From Bradyrhizobium sp. (GTDB taxonomy: Bacteria; Pseudomonadota; Alphaproteobacteria; Rhizobiales; Xanthobacteraceae), in the NCBI RefSeq assembly GCF_016219575.1, contig NZ_JACRMG010000009.1, positions 868,001-932,000 on the forward strand: a stretch of DNA of 64,000 bases. The letters are read 5' to 3'. This document shows positions 57,044 through 64,000 of this stretch, piece after piece. Within the stretch, counting starts at the first letter, position 1. Each line of letters starts with the position of its first letter. The notes beneath the pieces were generated by a model. That model saw only the letters and a program-made list of their open reading frames with translations, was not told the origin of the DNA and made no database searches. The translations under genes and the position numbers were made by a program.

Positions 57044-57452
57044 AGTTAAACAGCAATGCTTTAAGGAATTATCCTCAATCAAGCTCGCAAGGTCCGCGGC
57101 AGAGCCCGGTCGTCTGGGTCTTTAGCGTAACAGACGCCACGCATTCGCATTGGTCGTACAAGAGGTACCTCACCAAGCGCTGGCGCGCGCGGGACTCCGT
57201 CGCCCCCTGATCAGCCGCCCATCCCCGTGATTTCACGGGTTTTCTGGCGAAGCGGGAGCGCGACTCAGGATTGAGTCGCAACTTCAGGTAAAAGCAAATC
57301 CGCCGTCAAAAAAATCGTCCTACGCTGCTATTCGCTGGACTGTGACTTTCTCGCAATAGTCGCGCCCCCGGCAATCTTCATAGCGTCGCCCTCAGTTCCG
57401 TAGAACTACGGACGGATTGCAGTGCTGCGTACCCTCTTGACGGAGATTGCCC
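57044..57452. other. Gene-free stretch upstream of the porin gene
   Basis: About 410 bases with no supported gene. The minus-strand frame at 57075-57281 (68 codons) and the one at 57378-57587 have no signal peptide, domain or ribosome-binding site that I would trust. A CGTGATTTCACG palindrome lies near 57226-57237. The right end should hold the porin promoter and 5' leader; a CGGAG ribosome-binding site is at 57441-57445. Confidence 0.6.
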
Positions 57453-58214
57453 ATGATCAGGAAAACGATTGCCACCGCGGCGGCCCTTCTTGCCACTACT
57501 GTTGCAGGTTATGCTGCGGACCTTCCCGTAAAGGTCCTTTCTCCGGCTCCGATCTGGAGCTGGACCGGCTTCTACGGCGGCGTTCACGTCGGCGCCGGCT
57601 GGGGAACCACCGAATCCACGCTGACAGGGGCGTCGGCCCCGGGCCTTGGGGCAATAGCTTTCACGTTCCCCTTCTCGCAGAACAGCCGTAGCGGCATCCT
57701 GGGCGGCGTGCAGGCCGGGTACAACTGGCAGTCCGGCTGGGCGGTCTTCGGCGTCCAGGGGGACTTCGCCGGCGCCGACATCAAGGGCACCACGCCCTGC
57801 GTCGTCATCCTGTCATGCACCACCACGAGCCACTGGTTGGCCACGGTTTCGGGCCGTCTCGGCGCGGTCGTGCTGGATCGCGGTCTCGTCTACGCCAAGG
57901 GCGGCGTCGCCTGGCTGAACTCGACGCACGCGGTCAGCGCGCCCGCCCTGCTCGGCGGTGGTGGCGGTCTAACTCAAATCACGAGCGCAGACAGCACCGC
58001 ATTCGGCTGGCTGGTCGGTTTCGGCACCGAGTGGATGATCACCAAGAACTGGACCGCGTTCGTCGAATACAACTACATCGAGTTCGAAAAGAAGAACGAG
58101 GCCTTCAATATCGCATTTGCAGGTGCGCCTGCATTCACGATCAACGCGGACCTCAAGAACAAGCTCTCGGTCGCCAAGGCCGGCGTGAACTACAAGTTTG
58201 ATTGGGGCAGGTAA
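57453..58214 (+). CDS. Outer-membrane beta-barrel porin-like protein (Omp25/RopB type)
   Basis: 253 residues from the ATG at 57453 (a TTG two codons earlier is less likely). Signal peptide about 1-22 (ends GYAAD). The mature part begins WSWTGFYGGVHVGAGWGTTES and ends GVNYKFDWGR, with alternating aromatic/hydrophobic strands (SGWAVFGVQGDFAGADIKG, WMITKNWTAFVEYNYIEF). It is the common eight-stranded barrel family of rhizobia. Intact, in contrast to the barrel at 20336. Confidence 0.85.
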   Translation: MIRKTIATAAALLATTVAGYAADLPVKVLSPAPIWSWTGFYGGVHVGAGWGTTESTLTGASAPGLGAIAFTFPFSQNSRSGILGGVQAGYNWQSGWAVFGVQGDFAGADIKGTTPCVVILSCTTTSHWLATVSGRLGAVVLDRGLVYAKGGVAWLNSTHAVSAPALLGGGGGLTQITSADSTAFGWLVGFGTEWMITKNWTAFVEYNYIEFEKKNEAFNIAFAGAPAFTINADLKNKLSVAKAGVNYKFDWGR

Positions 58215-58248
58215 CCAGCCTGAACCACACTCTCTCCAGCGAAAACTC

Positions 58249-58279
58249 AAGCCCTAGGGCGATCCCCCTGGGGTTTTTT
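58249..58279 (+). terminator. Intrinsic terminator of the porin gene
   Basis: CCCTAGGG (58252-58259) pairs with CCCCTGGG (58266-58273, one T-G wobble), loop of six bases, then six T (58274-58279). Confidence 0.85.
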
Positions 58280-58307
58280 GTTTGGCGGAAAGGGTTTGCC
58301 GGCTGAG

Positions 58308-58436
58308 CTAGATGCCGAGCACCCAGACGGCCACGATGGTGCCGAGAACGGCCAGCCCGCTGATCGTCCAGCCGGTGGCATAAGCCGCACCGTCCGTCTC
58401 CGGCCGGTCCACCATTGAGTCATGCCAGTTGGTCAT
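58308..58436 (-). CDS. Tiny single-span membrane protein, 42 residues
   Basis: ATG at 58436 opens MTNWHDSMVDRPETDGAAY, then a hydrophobic span (TISGLAVLGTIVAVWVLGI) and stop. It reads well as a bitopic micropeptide with a negatively charged N terminus. Its position downstream of the formate dehydrogenase operon (same strand) suggests an accessory role, but a separate gene is as likely. Confidence 0.5.
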   Translation of the reverse strand: MTNWHDSMVDRPETDGAAYATGWTISGLAVLGTIVAVWVLGI

Positions 58437-58515
58437 TACGCGACCTCCGAGACCTTGCCTCTCGTCGGTATGTCCCGGACGGAGGCAAAAGGTTCAACGG
58501 AAGAACGCGAAGCCC

Positions 58516-58543
58516 GGCCCGGCGGTTCCCACGGCCGGGCCGA
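58516..58543. other. GC-rich hairpin
   Basis: CGGCCCGGC (58516-58524) and GCCGGGCCG (58535-58543) form a perfect 9-bp stem with a ten-base loop. No T-run on either strand, so only a possible transcript-end or processing structure behind the formate dehydrogenase operon. Confidence 0.45.
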
Positions 58544-58563
58544 GAGGCGTGGCCTGTCGGCGT

Positions 58564-58686
58564 TTACAGGCGGACGCCCGTCGTGGCGAAGGCTTCCGAG
58601 ACCGGCTCCTGCACCTTGTTGAGGACGCCGGCCCACGCGATCGCGATCACGACTGCCGTGACCAGTGAGAGAAGAAAGGCTTTCAT
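58564..58686 (-). CDS. Small membrane protein of the formate dehydrogenase operon, 40 residues
   Basis: ATG at 58686 with a GAGGAG ribosome-binding site nine bases upstream. One span (LLSLVTAVVIAIAWAGVL) and a short polar tail (NKVQEPVSEAFATTGVRL). It begins 17 bases after the gamma-subunit stop, so it is likely the last gene of the operon. It could stabilise the membrane-bound cytochrome. Confidence 0.6.
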   Translation of the reverse strand: MKAFLLSLVTAVVIAIAWAGVLNKVQEPVSEAFATTGVRL

Positions 58687-58703
58687 GGCGTCTTGCTCCT
58701 CAC

Positions 58704-59714
58704 CTATTCCGCGGGCGCCGCCGCGGGACGCGCATCGGTCCCTGCGGCTTTCTGCTGCTCCAGCCAAAGGCTGTGGTGCTCCTTGGCCCAGTTGACGTCG
58801 ACATTGCCGGTTCCCATGGCCTCGAAGGCGCCCTCCATGCCGATGGAGCCGATGTATATGTGCGCCAGCATCGCCGCGACAAACAGCACGGCCACGATCG
58901 AATGCACGACCTGGGCGACCTGCATGCCTTCGATCCCAGCGGTGTAGAACGGGAACATCAGGAGATAGCCGGTGATCGCAACGGCGCCGCCGCCGAGCAC
59001 GACGATCCAGTAGATCATCTTCTGGCCGGCGTTGAAGTGCTTGGCCGGCGGATGGTCATGACCGAGCAGGCCGCCCCCGCGCTTGATCCATTCGACGTCC
59101 GTCTTGTCCGGGATATTGCCCGCGATCCACATCAGGAAGATCAGGATCACGCCGATGGTGAAGGGGAAGCTCAGATAGTTGTGCCCGTATTTGGCCCATT
59201 GCGACCAGTCGGAGAACGCCTCAAGCCCGATCAGCGGGATCAAGAGCGGACGGCCGAAGGTGATGTTCAGTCCTGAGATCGCAAGGACGATGAAACAAGT
59301 CGCCGTCATCCAGTGCACCAGGCGTTCGAACGCGTTGAAGCGCACGACGGTGCGGCCGGATCGCCCGCTCTCGAGCCTGACCTGGCCGCGGGTGAGATAG
59401 AAGATCACCAGGACGGCCAGCATGCCGAGGATGACGATGCCGCCGATCCAGCGCAGCGTCACCTCGTGGAAATTGCGCCAGTCGCGCCCTGGCTGCTCCA
59501 GCATGCCGGAGCGCTTGTCGGGAATGCTGACCCGGCCCTGGATCCGGTTCAGCTCCTGGAGGAGCTGCTGCTCCTTTACCGAGCTGGCCGTCGGATTGAC
59601 CGAGCTCGGCTGCTGGGCCTGGACCGGCGCTGCGAGCGCAACCAGAAGCAACAACGCCCAAGTTCCCAGCGTCGCCCCGAGCGCGAGGCGAAAAAGTCGT
59701 CCAAGAGATGCCAT
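58704..59714 (-). CDS. Formate dehydrogenase gamma subunit (cytochrome b556)
   Basis: 336 residues from the ATG at 59714 (GGAGCAGGG ribosome-binding site). An N-terminal signal (LFRLALGATLGTWALLLLVALAAPVQAQ) and an extra periplasmic stretch are followed by one span (IGGIVILGMLAVLVIFYL) and the four-span cytochrome b part with His ligands in FERLVHWMTATCF, AHIYIGSIG and KYGHNYLSFPF. It passes electrons from the beta subunit to quinone. A Pro/Ala extension at the C terminus is unusual but minor. Confidence 0.88.
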   Translation of the reverse strand: MASLGRLFRLALGATLGTWALLLLVALAAPVQAQQPSSVNPTASSVKEQQLLQELNRIQGRVSIPDKRSGMLEQPGRDWRNFHEVTLRWIGGIVILGMLAVLVIFYLTRGQVRLESGRSGRTVVRFNAFERLVHWMTATCFIVLAISGLNITFGRPLLIPLIGLEAFSDWSQWAKYGHNYLSFPFTIGVILIFLMWIAGNIPDKTDVEWIKRGGGLLGHDHPPAKHFNAGQKMIYWIVVLGGGAVAITGYLLMFPFYTAGIEGMQVAQVVHSIVAVLFVAAMLAHIYIGSIGMEGAFEAMGTGNVDVNWAKEHHSLWLEQQKAAGTDARPAAAPAE

Positions 59715-59792
59715 CACCCTGCTCCATTCCACAGGTGCCGTTCCGGTCAGGCCGGAACGGCATCAACTCATCGTCACGCCGCCTGAGCCGTC

Positions 59793-60389
59793 TCAGGTGT
59801 CGATCGACTCTCGATAGGCCGTCTTCCAGCCCCATGCGCCCGAACCGTAACCGCGCTTGGTAACGCGCTCCTTGTAGATCTGGGCGATGATCTCGCCGTC
59901 GCCGGCGAGCAGCGACTTGGTCGAGCACATTTCCGCACACAGCGGCAGCTTGCCTTCGGCCAAGCGGTTGGCGCCGTACTTTTCGTACTCCGCCTTGCTG
60001 CCGTCGGCTTCGGGGCCGCCGGCGCAGAAGGTGCACTTGTCCATCTTGCCGCGCGAGCCGAAATTGCCGACCTTGGGATATTGCGGCGCGCCGAACGGGC
60101 ACGCATAGAAGCAATAGCCGCAGCCGATGCAGAGGTCCTTGGAGTGCAGCACCACGGCATCCGCCGTGGTGTAGAAGCAGTTCACCGGACAGACCGCCGC
60201 GCAGGGCGCGTCGGTGCAGTGCATGCAGGCCATCGAGACCGAGCGCTCGCCCGGCTTGCCGTCATTGATGGTGACGACGCGGCGCCGGTTGATGCCCCAA
60301 GGCACCTCGTGCTCGTTCTTGCAGGCGGTCACGCAGGCGTTGCATTCGATGCAACGGTCAGCGTCGCAGAGAAATTTCATCCGAGCCAT
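59793..60389 (-). CDS. fdh3B: Formate dehydrogenase beta subunit, FDH3 type (4Fe-4S)
   Basis: 198 residues. Four ferredoxin-type cysteine clusters are visible: CIECNACVTACKNEHEVPWG near the N terminus, CMHCTDAPCAAVCPVNCF, LCIGCGYCFYACPFGAPQYP, and KCTFC...C with a late CAEMCSTKSL. It wires the molybdopterin subunit to the cytochrome b. It sits 12 bases after the alpha-subunit stop. Confidence 0.92.
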   Translation of the reverse strand: MARMKFLCDADRCIECNACVTACKNEHEVPWGINRRRVVTINDGKPGERSVSMACMHCTDAPCAAVCPVNCFYTTADAVVLHSKDLCIGCGYCFYACPFGAPQYPKVGNFGSRGKMDKCTFCAGGPEADGSKAEYEKYGANRLAEGKLPLCAEMCSTKSLLAGDGEIIAQIYKERVTKRGYGSGAWGWKTAYRESIDT

Positions 60390-60401
60390 GACGCTGTCTC
60401 C

Positions 60402-63365
60402 TTAAGCTGCCCGAACCTGGCACAGGGTGGCCTTTGGCTCCTGCATGCCGGTGACCGGATCGAAGCCGTAGGTAGTGATGCCGTTGACGCTTTCGCCGAG
60501 CACCACGGGATCGGCGCCCTTCGGATAGTTGCCGCGTTGGTCGACGCCCTGGAACCAGCCCGCAAAGTGGAATGGACACCAGGTGACGCCCTTGCCGACA
60601 CGCTCGGTGACGAGCGCTTTCATCCGGGCTTTCGAACTGTGCTCGGCGCCGGTCACCCAGACCCATGCCCCGTCCTTGATGCCGCGTTCGGCGGCATCCG
60701 ACGGGTTGATCTCGATGAACATGTCCTGCTGCAGCTCGGCGAGCCACTTGTTGGAGCGCGTCTCCTCGCCGCCGCCTTCATATTCGACCAGACGGCCGGA
60801 GGTGAGGATCAGCGGGAACTGCTTTGCAATCCCCTTGTCCACTGCAGCCTTCTGCACGTCGAAGCCGATATTGGGCATGCGGAACTGCCGCGCGTTCGGC
60901 AGCGTCGGATATTTCGCGACGAGTTCCGGACGCGGCGTGTAGATCGGCTCACGGTGGGTCGGGATCGCGTCCGGCAGGCCGAACGCATTGGCGCGCGCCT
61001 TGCCGTTGCCATAGGGCACGCAGCCGTGCTCGATGGCGACGCGCTGGATGCCGCCCGACAGGTCGAGCGCCCAGGACACCGCATCGGGATTGGCTGCGTT
61101 GACCTTTTGGATGACCGCGAGTTCCGCCTCGGTCAGGTCCTTGTCCCAGCCCAGCTTCTTCAGAACGCCGAGAGTGAACTCGGGATAGCCGTCCTTGATC
61201 TCGGAATCCTTTGAGTAATAGCCGTTGCCGAGCAGGCTGACCTTGCGCTTGGTGCCGTCGGGCAGCGTCTCCTCGCGCTCCACGCCGAAACGCGGGCGGA
61301 AGGTACCGCCGCCTTCCTTGACAGAGAGGTTGGTGTTGTAGAGCAGCGGCGTGCCGGGATGCTTGAATTCCGGCGTTCCCCAGCACGGCCATGGCAGGCC
61401 GTAATAGTCACCCTTGTTCGGCCCGGTCGTGGCCTTCTGGGTGAGCATGTCGAAGTCTTTCTGGTTCACCATGTGCGACTTCAGCCGCTCGGGCGACTGG
61501 CCGCAATAGCCGGTGGACCAGCCGCCCCGGTTGATCTCCCGGAGAATGTCCTCGACGACGGGCACGTTGTTCTCAACCTTGATGTTCTTGAACAGCGTGT
61601 CGGCGAAGCCGAGCTTCTTGGCGAGGAGATACATCACCTCGTTGTCGTCCTTGGACTCGAAGATCGGCTTGACGATCCGCTCGCCCCACTGGATGGCCCG
61701 GTTGGACGACGTGCGCGAGCCGTCGGTCTCGTAGCTGGTGGCGATCGGCAGCAGATAGGTGTTGTTCTTGCGCGCCGGCGCCAGCGCGGCCCAGGTGGTC
61801 GGATGCGGGTCCGCGACCACCAGCAGCTCGAGCGCCTCGATGCCCTTCTGGGCATCTGGCATGCGGGTCACGGTGTTGCCGCAGTGGCCGAACACCATCA
61901 TCGCCTTGATATTGTCCTTCTGGGACACGTCCTTCTTGTCGTACAGCGTCGCGTCGAACCAGCGGGTCGACGGGATGCCGGGCGTGTTCATGGTGTTGGT
62001 CACCTTGCCATCCGCCGCCGTGTTCTTGTCGAAACGGTCGACGAACCACTCGTAGGGCACCTCCCAGACGCGCGACCAGTGCCGCCAGGCGCCTTCGACG
62101 AGGCCGTAATAGAGCGGCAGCGTCACGACATCGAGGCCGAGGTCGGTGGCTCCCTGCACGTTGGTATGGCCGCGGAAGATGTTGGCCCCGGTGCCGGGCG
62201 CGCCGACGTTGCCGGTGGCCAGCAGCGCGATGCAGAACGCACGCACGTTGGCCGTGCCGACGGTGTGCTGGGTCGCGCCCATGCACCAGATCAGCGTCGA
62301 TGGCTTTTGGGTCGCGAACATCTTGGCGACACGCTCTAGCTGCGCACCGGGCACGCCGGTCACCTGCTCGACCACGTCGGGCGGATATTTCTCGACCTCC
62401 TTGCGGATGTCGTCCATGCCGTAGACGCGCTGTTCGATGAATTGCTTGTCTTCCCAGCCGTTCTTGAAGACGTGCCAGAGCATGCCCCAGATCACGGCAA
62501 TGTCCGTGCCGGAGCGGATGCGCACATATTCGGTCGCATGTGCCGCGGTGCGGGTCATGCGCGGATCGATCACGACCATGTTGGCGCGCTGCAGTTCCTT
62601 GCCTTCCAGCACGTGCTGCAGCGACACCGGATGCGCCTCGGCGGGATTGCCGCCCATGATCACGATGGTCTTGGAATTGCGGATATCGGTGTAGCTGTTG
62701 GTCATCGCGCCGTAGCCCCAGGTGTTGGCTACGCCGGCGACCGTGGTCGAATGGCAGATACGCGCCTGGTGGTCGATGTTGTTGGTGCCCCAGAATGCGC
62801 CGAACTTGCGGAACAGGTAGGCGCCTTCGTTGGTGAACTTGGCGGAACCAAGCCAATAGACGGAGTCGGCGCCGCTCTTGCCGCGAATCTGGTTTATCTT
62901 GTCGCCGATCTCGTTGATCGCGACGTCCCAGGAGATGCGGGTCCACTGCCCGTCCACCAGCTTCATCGGATAGCGCAGGCGGCGGTCGCCATGCACGAGT
63001 TCGCGGGTTGCAGCACCCTTGGCGCAATGCGAGCCGCGGTTGATCGGCGAATCCCAGCCGGGTTCCTGTCCGACCCACACGCCGTTGACGACTTCACCGA
63101 TCACGGTGCAGCCGACGGAGCAGTGGGTGCAGATGTTTTTCTTGGAGACGGCGCCTGCCGTCAGCGGTCCGACAACCGCGGCTTCCGCTTTACGGACGCT
63201 GCCGACCTGCAGCGCGCTCAGCGCGGCAAGTCCGCCGCCGGCAAGGCCGGAGCGGCGCAGGAAGGTACGGCGATCGAGGCCGGTGGCCTGTCCGGCCAGC
63301 GCCTCGGCGACGCTGCCGCGGGAAGCGGTTTCGGAACGCGCGCGATGTGTTTTCTTGATCAGCAC
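60402..63365 (-). CDS. Formate dehydrogenase alpha (catalytic molybdopterin) subunit
   Basis: 987 residues. A Tat signal (RR at 32-33 in LDRRTFLRRSGLAGGG) is followed by the [4Fe-4S] site C79, C82, C86, C114 (NICTHCSVGC...CAKG). The molybdenum ligand is C204 in RICHST, so this is a cysteine, not a selenocysteine, enzyme. The rest has the molybdopterin dinucleotide-binding domains, ending PKATLCQVRAA. It oxidises formate to carbon dioxide on the periplasmic face. Confidence 0.95.
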   Translation of the reverse strand: MLIKKTHRARSETASRGSVAEALAGQATGLDRRTFLRRSGLAGGGLAALSALQVGSVRKAEAAVVGPLTAGAVSKKNICTHCSVGCTVIGEVVNGVWVGQEPGWDSPINRGSHCAKGAATRELVHGDRRLRYPMKLVDGQWTRISWDVAINEIGDKINQIRGKSGADSVYWLGSAKFTNEGAYLFRKFGAFWGTNNIDHQARICHSTTVAGVANTWGYGAMTNSYTDIRNSKTIVIMGGNPAEAHPVSLQHVLEGKELQRANMVVIDPRMTRTAAHATEYVRIRSGTDIAVIWGMLWHVFKNGWEDKQFIEQRVYGMDDIRKEVEKYPPDVVEQVTGVPGAQLERVAKMFATQKPSTLIWCMGATQHTVGTANVRAFCIALLATGNVGAPGTGANIFRGHTNVQGATDLGLDVVTLPLYYGLVEGAWRHWSRVWEVPYEWFVDRFDKNTAADGKVTNTMNTPGIPSTRWFDATLYDKKDVSQKDNIKAMMVFGHCGNTVTRMPDAQKGIEALELLVVADPHPTTWAALAPARKNNTYLLPIATSYETDGSRTSSNRAIQWGERIVKPIFESKDDNEVMYLLAKKLGFADTLFKNIKVENNVPVVEDILREINRGGWSTGYCGQSPERLKSHMVNQKDFDMLTQKATTGPNKGDYYGLPWPCWGTPEFKHPGTPLLYNTNLSVKEGGGTFRPRFGVEREETLPDGTKRKVSLLGNGYYSKDSEIKDGYPEFTLGVLKKLGWDKDLTEAELAVIQKVNAANPDAVSWALDLSGGIQRVAIEHGCVPYGNGKARANAFGLPDAIPTHREPIYTPRPELVAKYPTLPNARQFRMPNIGFDVQKAAVDKGIAKQFPLILTSGRLVEYEGGGEETRSNKWLAELQQDMFIEINPSDAAERGIKDGAWVWVTGAEHSSKARMKALVTERVGKGVTWCPFHFAGWFQGVDQRGNYPKGADPVVLGESVNGITTYGFDPVTGMQEPKATLCQVRAA

Positions 63366-63376
63366 GGCGACCTCCC

Positions 63377-63586
63377 TCAGCCCGGATAGCGGTTGACGCG
63401 ATAAAACGTCTTGATGTGATCGGTTTCCTTGTAGCGCGCCTTGCGCTTCTCATCGATGTTCTCGCCGTCGGCGAGCGCCGACCCCGCAAGCGGTGCGGCC
63501 ACCGCCGCGCCCGCGCCGACGGCACCGATGCCGACCTTGCGAAGGAAGTCGCGTCGTCCGACTGCCGTTTTCTTTTCGTCCTTCAT
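63377..63586 (-). CDS. Small Tat-signal protein of the formate dehydrogenase operon
   Basis: 69 residues: a twin-arginine signal (GRRDFLRKVGIGAVGAGAAVAAPLAGSALA) and a short mature tail (DGENIDEKRKARYKETDHIKTFYRVNRYPG). The family is called formate dehydrogenase region TAT target and is always found beside the alpha subunit. Probably needed for assembly. Confidence 0.9.
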   Translation of the reverse strand: MKDEKKTAVGRRDFLRKVGIGAVGAGAAVAAPLAGSALADGENIDEKRKARYKETDHIKTFYRVNRYPG

Positions 63587-63615
63587 CGTATCCCTCCCGG
63601 ACCAGGTCGCGCTGG

Positions 63616-64000
63616 TCAGTTGGCGAATTTGAAAGCTTCGGTTTCGATTTCCATGAACAGGCGGCCGTGCGAGCCGACCGTCCGGTAGAATTTCGCGGCG
63701 TCTGCCTTCTCCAGATCGGCGAACATCCGGCCCATCCAGGGCGCGATGTGCTTGTCGAAGAACTTGCGCTGCTGCTCATGCGACGCCGCGAAGCGGCCGT
63801 TGGCAAATCCGGCCATGATCTCGCACAGCGTGGCGGCGTTGTCCTCAGGCTCCGGATTGTTCTCAGCCCGCTCGATGCCGAAGGCCGCGAGATCGCCGCG
63901 CAGGCGCGCCAGCGGCCGCTCGTGCAGGAAGCCGGTCAGATAGTAGGAGGCATAGGGCAGGATTTCGCCGCGGCCGACCCCGATGAAGAGATCGAAATAT
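63616..64000 (-). CDS. TorD/DmsD-family molecular chaperone, C-terminal part (runs off the window)
   Basis: Only the last ~128 codons are present; the frame is open to the right edge, so the start lies outside. The visible part contains the TorD-family stretch GRGEILPYASYYLTGFLHERPLARLRGDLAAFGIE, and later FDKHIAPWMGRMFADLEKADAAKFYRTVG. It escorts the Tat-exported alpha subunit during molybdenum-cofactor insertion. It is first in the operon seen here. Confidence 0.85.
   Translation of the reverse strand, partial: YFDLFIGVGRGEILPYASYYLTGFLHERPLARLRGDLAAFGIERAENNPEPEDNAATLCEIMAGFANGRFAASHEQQRKFFDKHIAPWMGRMFADLEKADAAKFYRTVGSHGRLFMEIETEAFKFAN

Noticed and set aside
57075..57281. 68-codon minus-strand frame before the porin gene
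   Set aside because: No ribosome-binding site, domain or signal; Arg-rich composition is typical of a shadow.
60402..63365. Selenocysteine in formate dehydrogenase alpha
   Set aside because: The catalytic site codon is a normal Cys (C204 in RICHST); there is no in-frame TGA.

Overview
The window looks like a chromosomal segment of a Bradyrhizobium-type alphaproteobacterium. The DNA is GC-rich. It carries the cyclic beta-(1,3),(1,6)-glucan genes ndvC, ndvD and ndvB known from Bradyrhizobium, a cytoplasmic NasS/NasT nitrate-sensing pair, phosphatidylcholine synthase, an IalB-family protein, RopB/Omp25-type beta-barrels, and several palindromic dispersed repeats familiar from that group. Most of it is ordinary core genome. 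I see no CRISPR array, no prophage and no transposase.

Layout. 1-4.7 kb: a 2-hydroxyacid dehydrogenase, an amidase and small (mostly secreted) proteins. 4.7-8.6 kb: a cupin and an RraA-like aldolase facing away from a translationally coupled pxpBCA 5-oxoprolinase operon. 8.7-16.5 kb: a secreted repeat protein, then a divergent catabolic cluster around an IclR regulator (gamma-glutamyltranspeptidase-like, Tm-1-like and aldehyde dehydrogenase on one side; HAD hydrolase and class III aminotransferase on the other). 16.5-23.4 kb: nasT-nasS, rimO, a beta-barrel gene with a broken tail-fibre-chaperone tail, and a GMC dehydrogenase pair. 23.5-30.3 kb: an aminotransferase (argD-like) behind what looks like an arginine-codon attenuator, then qor, TerC, pcs, a UbiH-like monooxygenase, an auxin-efflux-type carrier and hspQ. 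30.3-45.1 kb: IalB protein, a peptide-type solute-binding protein, a degenerate adenylate-forming enzyme, a degenerate GGDEF protein, mfd-sdhE, recG, a DUF502 protein and glmS. 45.1-47.4 kb: a segment bracketed by direct repeats and carrying an unrecognised 485-residue protein, lying between glmS and glmU. 47.4-56.2 kb: glmU, a SPOR-like envelope protein, the ndv locus and tRNA-Lys. 56.2-64 kb: small hypotheticals, a beta-barrel porin, and a formate dehydrogenase operon that runs off the right edge inside its TorD-type chaperone.

How parts work together. NdvB (GH17 + GT2), NdvC (GH17 + membrane domain) and NdvD should together make periplasmic cyclic glucans. PxpBCA opens 5-oxoproline to glutamate. 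NasT (ANTAR RNA-binding antiterminator) is held by NasS until nitrate is sensed. The formate dehydrogenase set has a Tat-exported molybdopterin alpha subunit, a four-cluster ferredoxin beta subunit, a cytochrome b gamma subunit, a small Tat-signal protein and a maturation chaperone.

The two items most worth following up are the candidate arginine attenuator at 23503-23692 and the direct-repeat-flanked insertion between glmU and glmS at 45216-47387, whose gene ends in a possible PD-(D/E)XK nuclease-like domain. Homology statements come from reading motifs and from memory of the families; no search was run.
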